Assembly: GCF_017566145.1 (NCBI RefSeq)
Contig: NZ_JABFCL010000002.1
Span: 1-64,000 of the forward strand
Origin: Bittarella massiliensis (ex Durand et al. 2017)
Lineage (GTDB): Bacteria; Bacillota; Clostridia; Oscillospirales; Ruminococcaceae
Length of the DNA: 64,000 nucleotides
Reading direction: 5' to 3'
A program made the position numbers and the translations under genes. Below the pieces are notes generated by a model that searched no databases, was not told the origin of the DNA, and saw only the letters and a list, made by a program, of their open reading frames with translations. Positions 62,237 to 64,000 of the stretch are shown in pieces. Within the stretch, counting starts at the first letter, position 1. The number at the start of each line of letters is the position of its first letter.

Positions 62237-62389
62237 AAAACGGCTATGATGATGGCCAGGCAGATGCGCAAACTCCGTTTGCTCCCTGCCCCGTGGCCAA
62301 ATGCCGCCGCGCACGCCGCGCTGGCGGCATTGTAGCCGCATTGTGAGCGCCGCCCCGCTGTTCGCCCAAAGGGCAGGGGCGGTGCTCAC
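62237..62389 (+). promoter_or_regulatory. Structured 5' leader of lepA
   Basis: The leader of about 205 nt contains three hairpins: AGCCG/CGGCT near the start, AATGCCGCC (62300-62308) with GGCGGCATT (62323-62331), and GTGAGCGCCGCCCC (62343-62356) with GGGGCGGTGCTCAC (62376-62389, one G-U pair). No known riboswitch is recognised, and no T run follows. Confidence 0.55.
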
Positions 62390-62441
62390 CGATTGACATT
62401 GACGCGTCGGCCGGGGTCGGCCGACGGACAGGGGGACATCC

Positions 62442-64000
62442 ATGAGCTATCGCGACAACATCCGCAACTTCTCCATCATCGCCCACATCGACCACGGCAA
62501 GTCCACCCTTGCCGACCGGCTGCTGGAAGCCACCGCGTCGGTGGCCCAGCGGGAGATGAGCCAGCAGCTGCTGGACAACATGGATTTGGAGCGGGAGAGG
62601 GGGATCACCATCAAGGCCCGGGCGGTCAAGCTGGACTACCGGGCCGAGGATGGACAGGTTTATACCCTCAACCTCATCGACACTCCGGGGCATGTGGATT
62701 TTAGCTACGAGGTCTCCCGCTCTCTGGCCGCCTGCGAGGGGGCCATTTTGGTGGTGGACGCCACCCAGGGCATCGAGGCCCAGACCCTGGCCAACACCTA
62801 CCTGGCCCTGGAACACGATTTGGAAATCCTCCCGGTCATCAACAAGATCGACCTGCCCTCCGCCGATGTGGAGCGGGTGGGAAAGGAGATCGAGAACTTC
62901 ATCGGCATCGACGCCGGCGAGGCGCCGGCGGTCTCGGCCAAGATGGGGACCAACATCGAGGCGGTGCTCCGCCAGATCGTCAGGCTGATCCCCCCGCCCC
63001 AGGGAGACGAAGGCGCCCCTCTGCAGGCGCTGATCTTCGATTCCTTTTACGACAGCTACAAGGGGGTCATTGTCTACATCCGGGTCAAGGAGGGGGAGGT
63101 GCGCCCCGGCCAGCGCATCCGGATGATGGCCACCGGCGCCGAGTTCGACGTGGTGGAGGTGGGCTACCTGCGGGCCACCCAGATGGAGAAGTGCGACCGG
63201 CTGCGCGCCGGGGAGGTGGGCTATCTCACCGCCAGCATCAAAAATGTGCAGGACACCCAGGTGGGCGACACCGTCACCACCGCTGAGAACGGGGCGGCTG
63301 AACCCCTGCACGGCTACCGCCAGGTGCAGCCGATGGTCTTTTCCGGCCTCTACCCGGCCGACGGAGCCAAGTACAACGACCTGCGCGACGCGCTGGAAAA
63401 ACTCAAGCTCAACGACGCCTCCCTCTCCTTTGAGGCGGAGACTTCGGCTGCCCTGGGCTTTGGCTTTCGCTGCGGCTTTTTGGGTCTTTTGCACATGGAG
63501 GTCATCCAGGAGCGGCTGGAGCGGGAGTTTGGCATGGACCTAGTCACCACCGCCCCCAGCGTGGTCTACAAGGTGGAGTTGACCGACGGCACCACCAAAG
63601 TCATCGACAACCCCATGGACTACCCCGACCCGGCCACCATCGCCCAGGCCTACGAGCCTTTTGTCAACGCCAGCATCTTCTCCCCGTCGGAGTATGTGGG
63701 CAACATCATGGAGCTGTGCCAGGAGAAGCGGGGCGTCTTTAAAAATATGGAGTACGTGGACGAAAACCGGGTGGACATCCGCTACGAGCTCCCCCTCAAC
63801 GAGATCATCTACGACTTTTTTGACACCCTCAAGTCCCGCACCCGGGGCTACGCGTCGCTGGACTACGAGCTGTCGGGCTACCAGCCTTCCAAGCTGGTCA
63901 AGCTGGACATCCTCTTAAACGGCGAGGTAGTGGACGCCCTCTCCTTTATCGTCCACACCGACAAGGCCTATGCCCGCGCCCGGCGGATGACCGAGAAACT
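62442..64000 (+). CDS. lepA: Elongation factor 4 (LepA), truncated by the window end
   Basis: The 519 residues seen begin [20 protein letters not shown] and contain all the G motifs ([10 protein letters not shown]-loop; [14 protein letters not shown]), domain II, and the LepA-specific [17 protein letters not shown] and [17 protein letters not shown]-4 is a ribosome-associated GTPase that promotes back-translocation or helps initiation. About 80 residues, the LepA-specific C-terminal domain, remain outside the window. The frame is open to position 64000. GGGGG lies about 7 nt before the ATG. Confidence 0.97.
   Translation, partial: MSYRDNIRNFSIIAHIDHGKSTLADRLLEATASVAQREMSQQLLDNMDLERERGITIKARAVKLDYRAEDGQVYTLNLIDTPGHVDFSYEVSRSLAACEGAILVVDATQGIEAQTLANTYLALEHDLEILPVINKIDLPSADVERVGKEIENFIGIDAGEAPAVSAKMGTNIEAVLRQIVRLIPPPQGDEGAPLQALIFDSFYDSYKGVIVYIRVKEGEVRPGQRIRMMATGAEFDVVEVGYLRATQMEKCDRLRAGEVGYLTASIKNVQDTQVGDTVTTAENGAAEPLHGYRQVQPMVFSGLYPADGAKYNDLRDALEKLKLNDASLSFEAETSAALGFGFRCGFLGLLHMEVIQERLEREFGMDLVTTAPSVVYKVELTDGTTKVIDNPMDYPDPATIAQAYEPFVNASIFSPSEYVGNIMELCQEKRGVFKNMEYVDENRVDIRYELPLNEIIYDFFDTLKSRTRGYASLDYELSGYQPSKLVKLDILLNGEVVDALSFIVHTDKAYARARRMTEK

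Overview
The window reads as a GC-rich chromosome segment of an endospore-forming Firmicute of class Clostridia, most likely an Oscillospiraceae/Ruminococcaceae-type gut anaerobe. This rests on a clostridial glgBCDA-glgP glycogen cluster with a degenerate GlgD, the sporulation genes spoIIID, spoVAC-D-E, gpr and spoIIP plus a SpoIIQ-like M23 protein, the clostridial/streptococcal fab-acc gene order, strong purine-rich ribosome sites, and many hairpin terminators. The species cannot be named from sequence reading alone. Nothing looks like a phage, plasmid, insertion sequence or CRISPR array.

Layout. 1-60: the 3' end of a 5S rRNA gene. 833-3316: two bactofilins and a membrane-anchored polysaccharide deacetylase. 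3934-14275: glycogen operon (branching enzyme, ADP-glucose pyrophosphorylase pair, synthase, phosphorylase, GH13 amylase). 14466-17687: a large repeat-rich surface protein on the minus strand. 17934-21200: phosphoglucomutase and 4-alpha-glucanotransferase, completing the alpha-glucan pathway. 21438-21638: a solitary 5S rRNA gene with its own promoter and terminator. 22061-24565: an ECF sigma/anti-sigma operon with two membrane proteins. 24572-30987: patatin, MBL-fold hydrolase, polar amino-acid ABC importer, zinc-ribbon membrane protein and a GntR regulator.

31015-33707 holds a diguanylate cyclase with two periplasmic-type sensor domains, preceded by a c-di-GMP-I riboswitch. 33749-41777 is the fatty-acid synthesis region: fabG-fabF-accB-fabZ-accC-accD-accA on minus, divergent from fabD and a MarR/FabT-type regulator on plus. 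42034-47152 contains a candidate small RNA, an unknown secreted protein, and a small tryptophan/tyrosine-rich secreted peptide with an ABC exporter-like gene set (possible lactococcin-972-like bacteriocin). 47195-49756: glucokinase and a DUF1846 protein. 49813-54193: an HTH-cytidylyltransferase fusion with a 2-aminoethylphosphonate/iron-type ABC importer behind an inverted-repeat operator. 54292-55246: a bactoprenyl-sugar transferase with an attenuator-like leader. 55349-62142: sporulation genes and rpsT. 62201-64000: lepA, running off the end.

How genes work together. Glucokinase, phosphoglucomutase and GlgC/GlgD/GlgA/GlgB make glycogen; GlgP, MalQ and the GH13 enzyme break it down. The fab/acc genes supply malonyl-CoA and extend acyl chains, and the MarR gene beside fabD probably senses lipid state at a dyad over the fabD promoter. 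The cyclase makes c-di-GMP, and its riboswitch leader, together with a missing I-site, suggests RNA-level rather than allosteric feedback. The best candidates for an undescribed system are the HTH-cytidylyltransferase/importer unit, the small-peptide/ABC locus at 43148-47105, and the riboswitch-cyclase pair.
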